The notes under the pieces were generated by a model. That model was given only the letters and a program-made list of their open reading frames with translations. It ran no database searches and was not told the origin of the DNA. The position numbers and the translations under genes are program-made. A DNA stretch of 43,188 bases from Singulisphaera sp. GP187 (lineage in GTDB: Bacteria > Planctomycetota > Phycisphaerae > Phycisphaerales > SM1A02), in the NCBI GenBank assembly GCA_945871445.1, contig CAMBWI010000016.1, forward strand, positions 1 through 43,188, given 5' to 3'. Within the stretch, counting starts at the first letter, position 1; the number at the start of each line of letters is the position of its first letter. This document shows positions 1 through 8,968 of this stretch, in pieces.

Positions 1-15
1 CGCGGGGAACGAAGA

Positions 16-1593
16 ATGACAGTGCCAAGGGTATTGATGCTGGGCTGGGAATTCCCTCCCTTTATCACAGGTGGCTTAGGAACCGCATGCCATGGATTGA
101 CTCGTGGACTGACTGCAGCTGGATGCGATATCACCTTCGCGCTTCCACGATCGATTTCGCGATCACATTCTTCACATGTTCGATTGCTTTCGCCTGCAAG
201 CGAAGTTGAAGAGGTTTCGGCGTGGGTTGCTCCTCCCGAAGGAACGATTACAGAATCCACCGATTTGACGGAGATTTTGGAATCCGCCCGACTCTCAACC
301 ATCGAAAAAGTTCGAACTGAATCTCTTCAACGTGGGACGCCCGAGCGGATCAAGATTCTCGATCTGCCAATGATGGCGCAGAGTTCTTATGCTTCGGGTT
401 CTGCACGCGGCCGATTGGTCACGACTGCGCGTGAGACGCTCAAAGAAATGGGCGGCTTGGACGGCTTGGGCGAAGAGATTGAAACTCTGACCGATGAACA
501 ATTTCAACACATTGTCCAGTTAGTGACTCAACGAAAAATGGATGGAGCATCGATCGCCGATCTTGTGATTGAGCGCGCCCTTCCAGAAGCAGGACGAGAC
601 GGATCGAACAATCACGGACAAACACTAGATTCGATTGGTGGATACGACGGCGATCTGATTCTTGCAGCCGAGCGATATGCGCACTTCTGCGTTCGTGCGG
701 CACAACATTTGCCATTCGACATTATTCATGCGCATGACTGGCTGACATACCCCGCTGGTATCGCTCTGGCACGATTGACTGGACGACCACTTGTTGTGCA
801 TGTTCATGCGACCGAATTTGATCGTTCGGGCGAACATGTCAACCAATCCGTCTACAACATTGAGCGTCGAGGAATGCATGCCGCAATCCGCGTCATTGCC
901 GTCAGCATGCTGACGCGAAATCTGCTGGTGAACCGTTATGGAGTCTCCCCAGAGAAGATCGATGTTGTTTATAACGGAGTCGATACCGAACCTTCAACAT
1001 ATGGCATCAAGCGCATCGAACGTTCAGAGCGAATTGTGCTCTATTTCGGGCGAATCACGATGCAGAAGGGACCAGAATATTTTGTGCGCGCCGCGAAACG
1101 AGTTCTCGAAGTCGAGAAAAACGTGCGCTTTGTTGTTGCAGGATCGGGCGATCAAGCGACAGCAATGATTGAGATGGCTGCGGAAATGGGCATCGGAAAT
1201 CGAATGACCTTCACTGGGTTCTTGCGCGGAAAAGATATTCAACGAGTTTTCTCGCTTGCAGACCTGTATGTCATGCCAAGCGTTTCCGAACCGTTTGGTA
1301 TTGCACCTCTCGAAGCAATGGGCCATCGAGTTCCTGTGATCATCAGCAAGAACTCTGGCGTGTCGGAAGTCTTGACGCACGCATTAAAAGTGAACTTCTG
1401 GGATGTCGACGATATGGCGAACAAAATCGTCGCAGTGTTGCGGCATCCCCCGCTTCGTGCTGAGCTGCGCGATCGCGGGCTCTTTGAAGTTCGCGGAATT
1501 ACTTGGGATGGTGCGGCGAAGCGTTGTATAGAGAGCTATCAAAAAGCGATCGCAGTTGTCGGTCGAACTCCTGTGGGTTCGCACAAAAAATAA
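16..1593 (+). CDS. Glycosyltransferase, GT4/GT5 (glycogen-synthase-like) fold
   Basis: Retaining GT-B glycosyltransferase, 525 aa, probably cytoplasmic. The N-terminus (residues 5-40) has the starch/glycogen synthase-type 'GWEFPPFITGGLGTACHGL' signature. The linker side has 'HAHDWLTYPAG', and the C-terminal nucleotide-sugar domain (about 335-510) has 'YFGRITMQKGPEYF' and the acid pair E425 and E433 in 'EPFGIAPLE', the E-x7-E motif of these families. Between the two regions, residues about 60-215 form a long charged segment not expected in a minimal GT4 enzyme. The ATG follows a GGGGA about 9 nt upstream. It lies 57 nt before the putA start used here and may be cotranscribed with it. The substrate cannot be read from the sequence: glucan synthesis or envelope/exopolysaccharide mannosylation are both possible. 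Family confident, specificity unknown. Confidence 0.85.
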   Translation: MTVPRVLMLGWEFPPFITGGLGTACHGLTRGLTAAGCDITFALPRSISRSHSSHVRLLSPASEVEEVSAWVAPPEGTITESTDLTEILESARLSTIEKVRTESLQRGTPERIKILDLPMMAQSSYASGSARGRLVTTARETLKEMGGLDGLGEEIETLTDEQFQHIVQLVTQRKMDGASIADLVIERALPEAGRDGSNNHGQTLDSIGGYDGDLILAAERYAHFCVRAAQHLPFDIIHAHDWLTYPAGIALARLTGRPLVVHVHATEFDRSGEHVNQSVYNIERRGMHAAIRVIAVSMLTRNLLVNRYGVSPEKIDVVYNGVDTEPSTYGIKRIERSERIVLYFGRITMQKGPEYFVRAAKRVLEVEKNVRFVVAGSGDQATAMIEMAAEMGIGNRMTFTGFLRGKDIQRVFSLADLYVMPSVSEPFGIAPLEAMGHRVPVIISKNSGVSEVLTHALKVNFWDVDDMANKIVAVLRHPPLRAELRDRGLFEVRGITWDGAAKRCIESYQKAIAVVGRTPVGSHKK

Positions 1594-1650
1594 AGCTATC
1601 AATCACTGCAAAGTACGCAGTTTCGGGCAGTGAAATCTCCTCGCTACGAG

Positions 1651-4600
1651 ATGGTGCGCTCATTCCTATACTCAATGACCTCTATGGGTTTGTTTACTCG
1701 ATCGAAGTCTGCCGCCGCTCAAAAAAAAGCGACCTCACCCGCTCCTGCTCTTGCGACTGCTTCTTCAAGCAGTGCTGTGGTGGCCAGTGACACACCGCAC
1801 ACCCCCCTCGATGGTGATGTGAAACTGGAACACGAAGCGCAGTCGCACGCACTTTCCATCTTGAACGCTGCACGAGATGATCGCGCAGGGATGATGAGCG
1901 CAGCATTCTGGTCGGACAAATTGATGGCGTGGTCGATGAAAGATCCAGACTTCAAAGTCCAACTCTTTCATTTTGTTGATTGCTTTCCAGCACTTCGATC
2001 ATCCGATGCGATTTACGAACACTTAGTCGATTTTATGTCCAAGCCTGGATTGAATCTGCCTCCTGGACTCGATTTTGGACTTCGCGCAGGTGGACTTGCG
2101 AAAGGTTTAGTGGCCAAAACAATGGCTGGTCAAATCGAATCAATGGCGAGCAAATTTATCGCAGGGCGCGATGCCAAGAGTGCACTTCCAACATTGAAAA
2201 AACTTTGGAATGACAACATGGCTTTCAGCGTCGACCTTCTCGGCGAAGCATGCCTGAGTGATTCCGAAGCGCAGATGTACCGCGATAAATATCTCGACCT
2301 CATCGCAAATCTTCCTGGCGAAGTTGCGACATGGACACCGAATGCGCGACTGGAGAGCGATCATCTTGGACCGATTCCACGCACAAATGTCTCGATCAAG
2401 ATTTCCTCTCTCTTTGCTCGAACAGATCCAATTGATTTCGCAGGTTCACTGAACGGGTTGGTTGAAGCGCTCACGCCGATTCTTGTCTCTGCACAAAAGA
2501 ATGGTGTCTTTGTGAATTTCGATATGGAGCAGTATTCACTGAAAGACCTGACGCTTGAACTCTTTATGCTTTGTTGCGAAAAAGTGCCATTTTCCGCAGG
2601 ATTGGCGATGCAGTCGTATCTTCGAAGTGGCGAAGATGATGCGCAGCGAATCATCGATTGGTCCAAACGAACTGGGCGTGTTGTTACCGTTCGATTGGTC
2701 AAAGGCGCATACTGGGATTCACAAACAATTCAATCCGAACAACTCGGATGGCCATCTCCGGTTTGGGCAGTCAAGCGAGATACAGACGCGTGCTTCGAAC
2801 GAATGGCGAGTCGATTTATTCGGTCAACTCCGCAGAGCACCGGCATTGGCGGAGTCAAACTTGCGCTTGGATCACACAATGCACGATCGATTGGGGCTGC
2901 TCTTGCGATGATCGAGAAGGCTGGACTACCTATGAATGCGATCGAATTGCAAATGCTGCACGGCATGGGCGACGCGCTCAAGTCAGCATCGATTGCGCGT
3001 GGACTTCGGCTGCGTGAATATCTACCAGTTGGCGAGATGATTCCTGGTATGGCATATCTCGTGCGCAGACTTCTGGAAAACACCAGCAATGAAAGTTGGT
3101 TGCGATCTGGATTTGCAGATGGGGCAGATTCTGCAATTCTGGTTGCATCACCACACCGAGCATCTGGTTCTGGATCTGGAACGGACAATGGGCGCAAGAG
3201 ACTCGACCAAGCTGCTGAACGGCACGCACTTGGGCGAAGCCATCCAAATATTGCTGATGGACGCCCCTTCTTTACGGAAAGCCTTCGCGATTTTTCAGAT
3301 GGCGCACAGCGAGAAGCCTTTGCAAATGCGATCTCTCGATCAACGGTTGCCAAGATTGCAAACGATGGGACAACGCAAATGGCGACTGCGACAGTCGATC
3401 GACTGCACCGCGCTTTCCCAGCGTGGCGCGACACTCCATTTCTCGACCGAGCTGCTGTTCTTGTTCGTGCCGCAGCGGCGATGCGATCTCGGCGTGATGA
3501 ACTCTGCGGGATCATCATTCGAGAAGCTGGAAAAACGTGGCGTGAGGCCGATGGCGACATCTGCGAAGCAATCGATTTTTGCGAGTATTACGCTCGCGAA
3601 TCAGCGCAATTGTTCGACCCTCGCCGTCTCGGTTCTTTCACTGGCGAATTGAATGAAGAATGGTTTCAACCGCGAGGCGTCGCTGCAGTCATCAGCCCGT
3701 GGAATTTTCCACTTGCGATTTGTTGCGGTATGACCGTCGCTGCGCTTGTCACTGGAAACACTGTCATTGTAAAACCAGCTGAGCAGACCCCCGCCATCGC
3801 AAAAGTCATGTGTGACATCTTGTGGGCAGCTGGTGCGCCAAAGGATGCGCTCGCATTCTTGCCAGGCCCTGGCGAGAGTGTCGGTGCGGCCCTTGTTCGC
3901 GATCCTCGCATTGCACTCATCGCATTCACAGGATCGAAAGGCGTTGGACTTGACATCGTCGAAGCGTCTGGTCGGACTCTTGCAGATCAAGAATGCGTCA
4001 AGAAAGTCGTCTGTGAAATGGGCGGTAAGAATGCAATTATTATCGATGAAAGCGCAGATTTGGACGAGGCCGTTCTTGGTGTGCGCCAATCTGCTTTTGG
4101 ATTCTCTGGGCAGAAATGTTCTGCTTGCAGTCGAGTTATCGTCGTAGGTAATGCACACGATGCATTTCTGCACCGACTTGTCGAAGCCACACGAACTCTC
4201 ACTGTGGGCGACCCCATGCTTCCTGGAACTGATGTCGGTCCAGTCATCGACACCGATGCGGCAAAAAAGATTCGTGAGTACATCGAAATCGGGTCAAAGG
4301 AAGGACGCTTGGAGATTCAATTGAAAATTCCAGATGGACTCGAGAGCAAAGTGGGCAAGCCATTTGTTGGACCGACAATTATCTCTGGAATTCGTCCAGA
4401 GCATCGACTCGCCAATGAAGAAATTTTCGGACCGGTCCTTGCGGTGATTCATGTCAAAGATTTCGATGAGGCGCTACGAGTCGCCAATGCGACTCAGTAC
4501 AAATTGACTGGCGGAGTTTTCAGCCGTCGTCCATCACACTTGGAAAAAGCCCGCCGTGAATTCCGCGTCGGCAATCTCTATCTCAATCGCTCGATCACTG

Positions 4601-4752
4601 GTGCGCTTGTCGGTCGACAACCCTTCGGCGGTTTTGGAATGAGTGGCGTGGGCAGCAAGGCCGGCGGAGCTCAATATTTGCTCCAATTCGTAGAGCCTCG
4701 CACGGTCTGCGAGAACACAATGCGCCGAGGATTCGCTCCTGGGCTGGATTAA
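1651..4752 (+). CDS. putA: Bifunctional proline dehydrogenase / L-glutamate-gamma-semialdehyde dehydrogenase
   Basis: Oxidises proline to glutamate in two steps: FAD-dependent PRODH, then NAD-dependent P5C dehydrogenase. About 1033 aa. A helical N-terminal arm precedes the PRODH barrel (about 180-490), marked by 'VRLVKGAYWDSQ', 'LGSHNARS', 'MLHGMGD' and the substrate-binding helix 'YLVRRLLENTSNESWLR'. The ALDH domain (about 555-1025) has 'ISPWNFPLAI', 'FTGSKGVG', Glu in 'CEMGGKNA' and catalytic Cys823 in 'GQKCSACSR'. There is no ribbon-helix-helix domain, so unlike E. coli PutA it should not repress its own operon. The start is uncertain: in-frame GTG 1630 and ATG 1651, 1675 and 1684 all lack a good SD; a TATACT at 1667-1672 would favour 1684. 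The first ~45 residues are Ala/Ser-rich and low-complexity. Function is very secure. Confidence 0.95.
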   Translation: MVRSFLYSMTSMGLFTRSKSAAAQKKATSPAPALATASSSSAVVASDTPHTPLDGDVKLEHEAQSHALSILNAARDDRAGMMSAAFWSDKLMAWSMKDPDFKVQLFHFVDCFPALRSSDAIYEHLVDFMSKPGLNLPPGLDFGLRAGGLAKGLVAKTMAGQIESMASKFIAGRDAKSALPTLKKLWNDNMAFSVDLLGEACLSDSEAQMYRDKYLDLIANLPGEVATWTPNARLESDHLGPIPRTNVSIKISSLFARTDPIDFAGSLNGLVEALTPILVSAQKNGVFVNFDMEQYSLKDLTLELFMLCCEKVPFSAGLAMQSYLRSGEDDAQRIIDWSKRTGRVVTVRLVKGAYWDSQTIQSEQLGWPSPVWAVKRDTDACFERMASRFIRSTPQSTGIGGVKLALGSHNARSIGAALAMIEKAGLPMNAIELQMLHGMGDALKSASIARGLRLREYLPVGEMIPGMAYLVRRLLENTSNESWLRSGFADGADSAILVASPHRASGSGSGTDNGRKRLDQAAERHALGRSHPNIADGRPFFTESLRDFSDGAQREAFANAISRSTVAKIANDGTTQMATATVDRLHRAFPAWRDTPFLDRAAVLVRAAAAMRSRRDELCGIIIREAGKTWREADGDICEAIDFCEYYARESAQLFDPRRLGSFTGELNEEWFQPRGVAAVISPWNFPLAICCGMTVAALVTGNTVIVKPAEQTPAIAKVMCDILWAAGAPKDALAFLPGPGESVGAALVRDPRIALIAFTGSKGVGLDIVEASGRTLADQECVKKVVCEMGGKNAIIIDESADLDEAVLGVRQSAFGFSGQKCSACSRVIVVGNAHDAFLHRLVEATRTLTVGDPMLPGTDVGPVIDTDAAKKIREYIEIGSKEGRLEIQLKIPDGLESKVGKPFVGPTIISGIRPEHRLANEEIFGPVLAVIHVKDFDEALRVANATQYKLTGGVFSRRPSHLEKARREFRVGNLYLNRSITGALVGRQPFGGFGMSGVGSKAGGAQYLLQFVEPRTVCENTMRRGFAPGLD

Positions 4753-4843
4753 ACTGCAAAGACGCTAGGTCGTGCGGCAGAATTCGAACATTCCAAGAAT
4801 TTCGTTGTCCCGACACTGGGTTGTTGACACAAAATTGTTTGCA

Positions 4844-5923
4844 ATGAACCAGAATCTTCTTACCGCAATAATCATCTGCTTCCTAGGACTCTCCCACACC
4901 GCTTCGGCACAGTGGCAGCAATCAACAGGCACAGCGGGACTGAATATGCAGTCACTGATCTCGCGCGGCGAAACTGCCTTTGCTGGTGGCGCAACAGGCA
5001 CCTATCGCTCCGAAAACAACTCGGCGAGTTTCACAATTTCAAATTCAGGAAATGATTCAGTAGGACCAACGAGAGGCTTTGCATCGGACGAGACCTACAT
5101 CTATACCTGCACCAGCCAAGGTGTCTTTCGCAGTGCGAATAATGGTGCAACCTGGATCTCCAAGAGCTCAGGGATGACAAACTTGCTCACAAGTGGCATC
5201 ATTCAAGTTCAATCGCACCTCTTTGTTGTTGGACCATCCGGAGTGTTTCGTTCAGACAATAATGGCGACAGTTGGATCGCTGCTGGGATGGCTGGAATTG
5301 ATGTTCGATGTGTAACAGCAGTGGATGCGACCGTTTTCGTTGGAACGAACGGCTCTGGTGTCTACAAGAGCACAAATTGGGGATCGACTTGGGTCACTGT
5401 GAATACCGGGCTCGCATCGACAAACATCCGAGCAATCGAGGCAAAAGGCACAACTCTCTTCGCAGGCGGACAGATTGGAACAGGTGTCTATCGGTCAACA
5501 AATCTGGGTGCAAGTTGGTCGTTGCTTGCGGGCGGCTTGCTTTCAGGTAGTTACCGAGGCTTTGCTCACGATGATCGACTCATTGTTGCCGGATCATTCG
5601 GTGGAGGCGTTTTTTACTCCGTCGACAATGGAGAGTACTGGACAAGAATCAATACAGGATTAACTGATCTGACAATCTTTGATCTTGAGATTCATAAGGG
5701 ATTTATCGTTGCTGCAACAAACACGCAAGGTGTTTTTCGATTCGCAATCTCGAATACATACAACTTGTCTGGCGATGCCTGTATTGATGGATCGGATCTT
5801 GGCGCCTTTTTGAGCTCATGGGGTTCCTGCACAGATTGTGCAGCAGATTTCAACGGCGACAATTTGGTTGACGGGAACGATTTTACTTTACTTCTCTCTC
5901 ACTGGGGAATTTGCGGATCTTGA
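4844..5923 (+). CDS. Secreted Asp-box (BNR/YCF48-like) beta-propeller protein with dockerin-like tail
   Basis: Exported protein of 359 aa. The chosen ATG starts a classic signal peptide (MNQNLLTAIIICFLGLSHTASA, cleavage after ASA); a longer in-frame GTG at 4772 would bury it. The body contains at least five Asp-box motifs (SANNGATW, SDNNGDSW, STNWGSTW, STNLGASW, SVDNGEYW) at about 40-residue spacing, typical of sialidase/sortilin/YCF48-type propeller blades. The last ~50 residues carry two dockerin-like EF-hand loops, 'DACIDGSDLGAFLSSWG' and 'DFNGDNLVDGNDFTLLLSHWG', with a Cys pair between. Such tails are widespread on Phycisphaerae secreted proteins, where they are probably surface attachment or sorting signals and not cellulosome parts (inference). 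No catalytic residues are identified; the ligand is unknown. A TTGACA sits at 4824-4829 but no matching -10 was found before the start. Confidence 0.85.
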   Translation: MNQNLLTAIIICFLGLSHTASAQWQQSTGTAGLNMQSLISRGETAFAGGATGTYRSENNSASFTISNSGNDSVGPTRGFASDETYIYTCTSQGVFRSANNGATWISKSSGMTNLLTSGIIQVQSHLFVVGPSGVFRSDNNGDSWIAAGMAGIDVRCVTAVDATVFVGTNGSGVYKSTNWGSTWVTVNTGLASTNIRAIEAKGTTLFAGGQIGTGVYRSTNLGASWSLLAGGLLSGSYRGFAHDDRLIVAGSFGGGVFYSVDNGEYWTRINTGLTDLTIFDLEIHKGFIVAATNTQGVFRFAISNTYNLSGDACIDGSDLGAFLSSWGSCTDCAADFNGDNLVDGNDFTLLLSHWGICGS

Positions 5924-5967
5924 TGTGACTGTTTTTTGTTCGTCAAGAATTCTTCTGCACTGATGCA

Positions 5968-6468
5968 TCAATCCCAACGAATTCCCTTGCCGGGACAACC
6001 ACAGGAAGTTTTTACCATCGTAGAACTTTGTGGCTTCTTTTTAGACCCACCCAACGGAATTGGACTTTTTTCATTTGCTTGAATTGAAGCGAGAGCATCC
6101 CATATAGGCGCTGGAGATGGCGGAGCATCCTGCTTGTAATCGTGAAGAATTGGTCGCGAACCCGTGGCATGAAATGCGTCTGTCGGTAGAGAAAGAATAC
6201 GATCTGTATTCACAAACCCTGCAAAGACATCTTCTTGGACAGATTCAATCGACACATCACTCTCAACGGCACTATGAGCAATTTCAAGTACGTGCGAACT
6301 TGCAAAGGTCCTGGCTCTCGCTGGAGCAGGCATAGGAGGCGCAGCGTTACTTTGAGCACCATCGAGAAGATTGAAAATGCCAGACGAAAAATAGATCCCA
6401 ACGGCCAAGAGTAGATAAAAACAAAGAACTCCCCCAGCGATCCGTTTCTTGGTTATCAATTTGGTCAT
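5968..6468 (-). CDS. Single-pass membrane-anchored hypothetical protein
   Basis: Unrecognised protein of 166 aa. The ATG at 6468 is chosen because GGAGG lies about 8 nt upstream; the frame is open further upstream but has no SD there. Basic N-terminus (MTKLITKKR), one hydrophobic helix (about residues 10-31, 'AGGVLCFYLLLAVGIYFSSG'), then a Pro/Ala-rich, apparently disordered periplasmic part. The tail is short and basic and ends 'SCGCPGKGIRWD'; its two cysteines could form a disulfide or bind metal. The topology is type II, cytoplasmic N-terminus outside-facing C-terminus. It converges on the Asp-box/dockerin gene, 44 nt away. Real gene likely from SD and topology; function unknown. Confidence 0.65.
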   Translation of the reverse strand: MTKLITKKRIAGGVLCFYLLLAVGIYFSSGIFNLLDGAQSNAAPPMPAPARARTFASSHVLEIAHSAVESDVSIESVQEDVFAGFVNTDRILSLPTDAFHATGSRPILHDYKQDAPPSPAPIWDALASIQANEKSPIPLGGSKKKPQSSTMVKTSCGCPGKGIRWD

Positions 6469-6585
6469 CGAAGCAATCCTCCAGATAAGAATTATTCTAT
6501 ATGCGAACGTTCTATATGCAAGCACGGCAATTACAAAAGAGCACTCCAAATGCAATCACGAGCGAAAACGCTTGATCGCCGAATC

Positions 6586-7092
6586 TCATTTCGACTTGGA
6601 AAGTCGCTCTCGAGCCCACAAAATCCAGCTGGAATCTGGCAGTGCATGCCCCATACTGCGAAGCATGAATGAAATCTGCGCGTTGTGATACAGCGCATGG
6701 GTTGGCACTTGCATAATCGAATCGATGACTCTTTGACGATATTCAATTCCATCCCGAACGCGAAGCACGACCCGCTCGCACTCGACTGGCGTGAGTCGTT
6801 GGAGATAGCCATCCCAGCGAGTTCGAACCTTCACAAACTCTGCGCGAATCGAAGCAATATCCGTCAACTCGCTCGTCAGAGGCATTGTGACTATGGCGTC
6901 GCCCTCAAGAACTCCAATCCAAATTCGTTCAGCACCAACCAGATGCACCATGGTCGAATGCACCGACCCAACGCCAATGGGAAACTCGCGTCGAAAATCA
7001 CTGTCTGGAATTGTCGCAATAAAGTCAAGTGTGCGCTCAGTCATCCAACGCAGCCAAACGTGCGCATCAGAGGCAATCGTAATTGAATTCAT
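6586..7092 (-). CDS. DinB-family four-helix-bundle protein
   Basis: 168-aa cytoplasmic protein of the DinB/YfiT metal-dependent superfamily. Diagnostic features are 'VHSTMVHLVGAERIW' in helix 2 and 'THALYHNAQISFMLRSMG' near the C-terminus. They supply the usual three-His metal site, here H50, H132 and H136. Family members include thiol transferases (bacillithiol or mycothiol-type) and many uncharacterised damage-induced proteins; the substrate cannot be assigned. It starts 11 nt after the stop of the lipoprotein gene upstream on the same strand, so the two are probably cotranscribed. No clear SD precedes the ATG. Confidence 0.85.
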   Translation of the reverse strand: MNSITIASDAHVWLRWMTERTLDFIATIPDSDFRREFPIGVGSVHSTMVHLVGAERIWIGVLEGDAIVTMPLTSELTDIASIRAEFVKVRTRWDGYLQRLTPVECERVVLRVRDGIEYRQRVIDSIMQVPTHALYHNAQISFMLRSMGHALPDSSWILWARERLSKSK

Positions 7093-7103
7093 AGCGCAAG
7101 ATA

Positions 7104-7457
7104 TTACTGTTTAATTTCTGTCACTGAGCTGGCAACAATTAGGCCCTGTGTATCTCGTGCGACTGTCTCTACAAGAACTGCGCCATTGATCCGCTTTGAT
7201 TGAACTGCGAAGTCCATACTCTTTGCACCATCTTCGAACTTGATGGTCGCCAACTGCCCAACGACTGCCACGATCTTTGGCGCATAGAGATGCGATCCAT
7301 CCGCACCGTACAAATCAATATTGACGGTAATCGAATCCTGACCTTGGCCTAAGGAAGAAAGCGTTGCATTCACAACCATAGAGTTTTGCGCTGGATGAGC
7401 GCATGCAGACAGCGCGAGGAGGAGAAAACTTCCGGTGATTTTGAAAACAAAATTCAT
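7104..7457 (-). CDS. Small predicted lipoprotein
   Basis: 117-aa precursor. The ATG at 7457 has AAAGGA 8 nt upstream and opens a lipoprotein signal peptide: basic start, hydrophobic helix, lipobox 'ALSAC' (Cys about residue 21). The mature part (~97 aa) alternates polar and hydrophobic residues like a small beta-sandwich, with a run such as 'SITVNIDLYGADG'. No family recognised. It is first in a probable two-gene unit with the DinB-like gene and is divergent from astB. It should be membrane-anchored in the periplasm, at the outer or inner membrane. Confidence 0.75.
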   Translation of the reverse strand: MNFVFKITGSFLLLALSACAHPAQNSMVVNATLSSLGQGQDSITVNIDLYGADGSHLYAPKIVAVVGQLATIKFEDGAKSMDFAVQSKRINGAVLVETVARDTQGLIVASSVTEIKQ

Positions 7458-7573
7458 CGTATTGATTCCTTTGATTATGAAATACACATTTCGAGCGAGT
7501 AATTGCGAAGCGTAACAAATCATTGCTGTGATCGCTTACCTTGTGCGGCGTGACCGCTGCGAATTTCAATCAA

Positions 7574-8950
7574 ATGTCAGCCGACGCAGAAGCCAACTTT
7601 GATGGACTCGTTGGTATGACCCACAATTATGCAGGACTTGCTGCAGGAAATATGGCGAGTCAGAATAATGCAGGACGCATTTCAAACCCAAAGGCTGCGG
7701 CTCTGCAAGGCATTGCGAAAATGGAGGCTGTTGCAGCACTCGGCGTGACGCAATGTTTTCTTCCACCACAAGAGCGTCCCGCTTTATGGATGTTGCGACA
7801 ACATGGTTTCACTGGCACAGATGAACGGGTACTTGCAGATGCACACGCCAGCAAGCCCCATCTGCTGGCGCAATGTTGCAGTTCTAGTTTTATGTGGAGC
7901 GCAAACGCTTGCACTGTTGCTCCAGCCCAAGATGCGCGTGATAAACGAACGCATTTGGTCGTTGCAAATTTGAAATCCATGCCACACCGCTCGATCGAGC
8001 CATCATCTACGCACACAATTCTGAGTGCTGTCTTTCCTGACCGCGAACGATTTGTGGTTCACCAAGCTCTTTCGAATACCGTTGATATGGGCGACGAAGG
8101 CGCAGCGAATCACACACGATTGTTTAATGCGAAGGACCCTCAACAACCCGCAACACATTTTTTTGTGTACGGAATTGACAGCGCAAATCCCCAGCAAACA
8201 CCCAAGATCCATCCTGCTCGACAAACGCTGCAAGCCAGCCAAAGCGTTGCAAATTTGTTGCAACTTGATCTTGAACGCTGCGTCTTTACACAGCAACATC
8301 CCCTCGCGATTGACCAAGGTGTCTTTCACAACGATGTTGTTGCGGTTGGTAATGCTTCTACCCTGCTCTACCACCAAGACGCTTGGCTGAATCATGATCA
8401 AGTGATCGACGCACTTGCTGCGCGCGTTGGCAATTCGTTTTGTCCCATCGCCGTCAGCCACGATGAACTGACGATCGCCGAAGCTGTCTCGACATATTTG
8501 TTCAATTCGCAACTTGTCACAACGCCAAATGGAAGTATGACATTGGTCTGTCCAAGCGAAGTCGAGCATCACGATCGTGCGCGCGCAGTGGCTCAGCGCA
8601 TTCAAAATGATCAGTGTAACTCGATCTCACGCATCCTCTATTTGGATGTGCGCGAAAGTATGCGCAATGGTGGCGGACCAGCATGCCTGAGGTTGCGTGT
8701 GCCTCTTGCGTTGCATTCTGGTTTGGCTTCTCGCACGAATCCGTTGCAGGGCATTCATCCTGGGTGCGTTTTCAATACACAGCGCGCAGCTCAATTGCGC
8801 GCATGGATTGAAAGGTGGTATCCAGACAAACTGACTCCCGAAGATCTTGCTGATCCGCAACTTCTCAAGCGAAACCGTGATGCGCTTGATGCACTCACTC
8901 AACAACTCGGTCTTCCTGCGATCTATCCATTCCAAGGCTTGGTCCCTTAA
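7574..8950 (+). CDS. astB: N-succinylarginine dihydrolase
   Basis: Second enzyme of the arginine succinyltransferase (AST) pathway: N2-succinylarginine to N2-succinylornithine, CO2 and two NH3. About 458 aa, close to the E. coli length. Near-identical landmark segments include 'ANFDGLVGMTHNYAGL', 'GDEGAANHTRL', 'DQGVFHNDV' (H252) and 'NGGGPACLRLRVPL' with the nucleophile Cys371, and 'LTPEDLADPQLL' near the end. Start ATG 7574 puts the N-terminus at the same place as known AstB; GTG 7550 is an alternative and neither has an SD. No astA, astC, astD or astE is adjacent, which is unusual because they normally form one operon. The nearby putA also ends at glutamate. Assignment very strong. Confidence 0.95.
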   Translation: MSADAEANFDGLVGMTHNYAGLAAGNMASQNNAGRISNPKAAALQGIAKMEAVAALGVTQCFLPPQERPALWMLRQHGFTGTDERVLADAHASKPHLLAQCCSSSFMWSANACTVAPAQDARDKRTHLVVANLKSMPHRSIEPSSTHTILSAVFPDRERFVVHQALSNTVDMGDEGAANHTRLFNAKDPQQPATHFFVYGIDSANPQQTPKIHPARQTLQASQSVANLLQLDLERCVFTQQHPLAIDQGVFHNDVVAVGNASTLLYHQDAWLNHDQVIDALAARVGNSFCPIAVSHDELTIAEAVSTYLFNSQLVTTPNGSMTLVCPSEVEHHDRARAVAQRIQNDQCNSISRILYLDVRESMRNGGGPACLRLRVPLALHSGLASRTNPLQGIHPGCVFNTQRAAQLRAWIERWYPDKLTPEDLADPQLLKRNRDALDALTQQLGLPAIYPFQGLVP

Positions 8951-8968
8951 ACATCGCAACTCTAAAAT

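Noticed and set aside
2730-3560. Long open frame (276 codons) on the minus strand inside putA
   Set aside because: It lies wholly under the highly conserved PRODH/ALDH coding sequence, its product is Arg/Ser-rich with no family, and there is no SD; a codon-bias shadow.
4824-4829. TTGACA as -35 of the Asp-box/dockerin gene
   Set aside because: The matching -10 at 17 bp would lie inside the coding sequence and reads AACCAG-like, so no promoter is supported.
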